DNA of 64,000 nucleotides from Burkholderia anthina (GTDB lineage Bacteria; Pseudomonadota; Gammaproteobacteria; Burkholderiales; Burkholderiaceae): NCBI RefSeq assembly GCF_001547525.1, contig NZ_LNJP01000004.1, positions 124,001 to 188,000 of the forward strand, read 5' to 3'. Shown piece by piece: positions 63,369 to 64,000 of this stretch (position 1 is its first letter; each line of letters starts with the position of its first letter). The notes under the pieces were generated by a model. It saw only the letters and a program-made list of their open reading frames with translations, ran no database searches and was not told where the DNA came from. The position numbers and the translations under genes were made by a program.

Positions 63369-63391
63369 AGTTTCTGCCGCGATGAAGTCAA
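63364..63391 (-). promoter_or_regulatory. Sigma-70 promoter of the carbamoyltransferase gene
   Basis: On the - strand TTGACT (63391-63386) and TAATAT (63369-63364) are separated by 16 bases, a good sigma-70 promoter by Burkholderia standards. The -10 element lies in one arm of the palindrome at 63348-63368. Confidence 0.65.
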
Positions 63392-63561
63392 GAAAAATCT
63401 GTGCGCACAGCGGGTGTGGCGCATGACACTCGACGCGGCCGTACTGGCGCGCGGCGCGCGTCTCCGTATAATCAGGTCAGGCCCCGTGTCCGGCAGCGTG
63501 CCGGGCGCCGCGCCGCACACGATTCGCCCGGTCGGGCTTGTTGATTCGAAGGAGAATGAGA

Positions 63562-63696
63562 ATGACGCGTACGATTGCTGCAATGCTGCTGGTGGTGACC
63601 GCCGCGCTCGCCGGTTGCAATACCGTCGCCGGCGTGGGCCAGGACATTTCGAAGGGCGGCCAGGCGATCAGCGATTCGGCTGAAAAGGCCAAGTAA
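63562..63696 (+). CDS. Entericidin-like small lipoprotein
   Basis: 44 residues. Basic start, hydrophobic signal and lipobox ALAGC putting the lipidated Cys at 19. The mature part NTVAGVGQDISKGGQAISDS with a final Lys-rich end is the entericidin A/B signature. AAGGAGAATGAG precedes the ATG. Entericidins are small outer-membrane lipoproteins linked to stress and cell lysis in other bacteria. A strong terminator follows at 63721. Confidence 0.92.
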   Translation: MTRTIAAMLLVVTAALAGCNTVAGVGQDISKGGQAISDSAEKAK

Positions 63697-63720
63697 GCCG
63701 ACCGGTTCCGGCATGCAGAA

Positions 63721-63766
63721 GGCGCCGGGCCTTCCCGCGATGGCGGGGCGGCCCGGCGCCTTTTTT
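63721..63766 (+). terminator. Strong intrinsic terminator
   Basis: GGCGCCGGGCC and GGCCCGGCGCC form an 11-base-pair perfect stem with an 18-base loop, followed by six T. It lies 25 bases after the entericidin-like stop and may also end the convergent partial gene at 63791, although the T-run favours the + strand. Confidence 0.92.
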
Positions 63767-63790
63767 GCGTACGAATCGATGCCGCCGGCG

Positions 63791-64000
63791 TCAGGCGCGT
63801 TCCACGAACGCGTAGCGGCCCTCGACCTTGCGCGGCGTGAACCAGCCGTAGTCGGGGAACAACCGGTTGCGGACGAACCAGACATAACCGACCAGCGCGG
63901 CCGTGATCGCGAGGCTCGGCAGCGCGGCGGACGGATCCCGCCCGAGATCGGCGACGGTCTTCGGCATCTGCAGCAGCGACAACAGGATGAACGCGTGATA
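63791..64000 (-). CDS. C-terminal part of a membrane protein of unknown function
   Basis: The frame is open to the window edge, so at least 69 residues are seen and the start lies to the right. A hydrophobic helix (SLAITAALVGYVWFVRNRLF) is followed by a short basic, aromatic tail DYGWFTPRKVEGRYAFVERA. An earlier hydrophobic segment (YHAFILLSLLQMP) suggests a second helix. No family recognised. Confidence 0.6.
   Translation of the reverse strand, partial: YHAFILLSLLQMPKTVADLGRDPSAALPSLAITAALVGYVWFVRNRLFPDYGWFTPRKVEGRYAFVERA

Noticed and set aside
63330-63583. An 85-codon N-terminal extension of the carbamoyltransferase
   Set aside because: It would run through the promoter, the palindrome and beyond; AGGAG and the helix-turn-helix start support 63328.

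Overview
The window is GC-rich, with the very strong G/C third-position bias and long shadow reading frames typical of Burkholderia. A compact type III secretion locus with this gene content, beside an IorAB-type hydroxylase and sugar/polyol genes, fits a Burkholderia cepacia complex chromosome 2. The genus call is firm; the complex is an inference from gene content recalled from memory. I see no rRNA, tRNA, CRISPR array, insertion sequence or replication origin.

Region 1 (1-28851) is a type III secretion system (T3SS). On the + strand a tightly overlapping operon runs sctC (5' end outside the window), sctD, a 70-residue candidate needle gene, sctI, sctJ, sctK, sctL, sctN, sctO, sctT and sctU. 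A glutamine-dependent asparagine synthetase-like amidotransferase follows. Convergent to it, on the - strand, are a receiver-less OmpR-type regulator, sctQ, sctR, a VirB1/IagB-like lytic transglycosylase and a 4507-residue protein. That giant carries a C-terminal LysM domain, several membrane segments and three tandem modules of about 565 residues, each with an HExxH metalloprotease-like motif. Two features stand out: SctU has Tyr-Ser-Pro-Arg where the family has its self-cleaving NPTH, and the giant is a strong candidate for an undescribed substrate or accessory of this system. sctS and sctV are not in the window.

Region 2 (29299-33077) is iorB-iorA, a molybdopterin/[2Fe-2S] aldehyde or isoquinoline oxidoreductase. 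It is divergent from an AraC-type regulator, with a 21-bp-phased direct repeat between them.

Region 3 (33078-40263) begins with 1.9 kb without a convincing gene, less GC-rich and holding one good sigma-54 promoter match. Five consecutive genes for exported Gly/Ser/Thr- or Ala/Pro-rich proteins follow, and then a VpsR-like sigma-54 activator. This looks like a surface or matrix locus.

Region 4 (40390-45238) holds a zinc-ribbon membrane protein, a hypothetical protein, a LuxR/RcsB-type response regulator, a chemoreceptor and a ketopantoate-reductase-family enzyme.

Region 5 (45490-53558) is a complete polyol or sugar catabolic unit: AraC regulator, ABC importer (binding protein, double ATPase, permease), zinc dehydrogenase, FGGY kinase and short-chain dehydrogenase.

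Region 6 (53610-57836) is an accessory patch with a MobA-like nucleotidyltransferase, a frameshifted VanX-like remnant, a Phd/VapC toxin-antitoxin pair and an unrecognised membrane protein of visibly lower GC.

Region 7 (57878-64000) holds a Fiu-type TonB receptor/Sel1/PKHD-hydroxylase operon behind a Fur-box-like palindrome, a PIN-domain remnant, an aspartate carbamoyltransferase fused to an N-terminal helix-turn-helix with a palindrome over its own promoter, an entericidin-like lipoprotein and a partial membrane protein.
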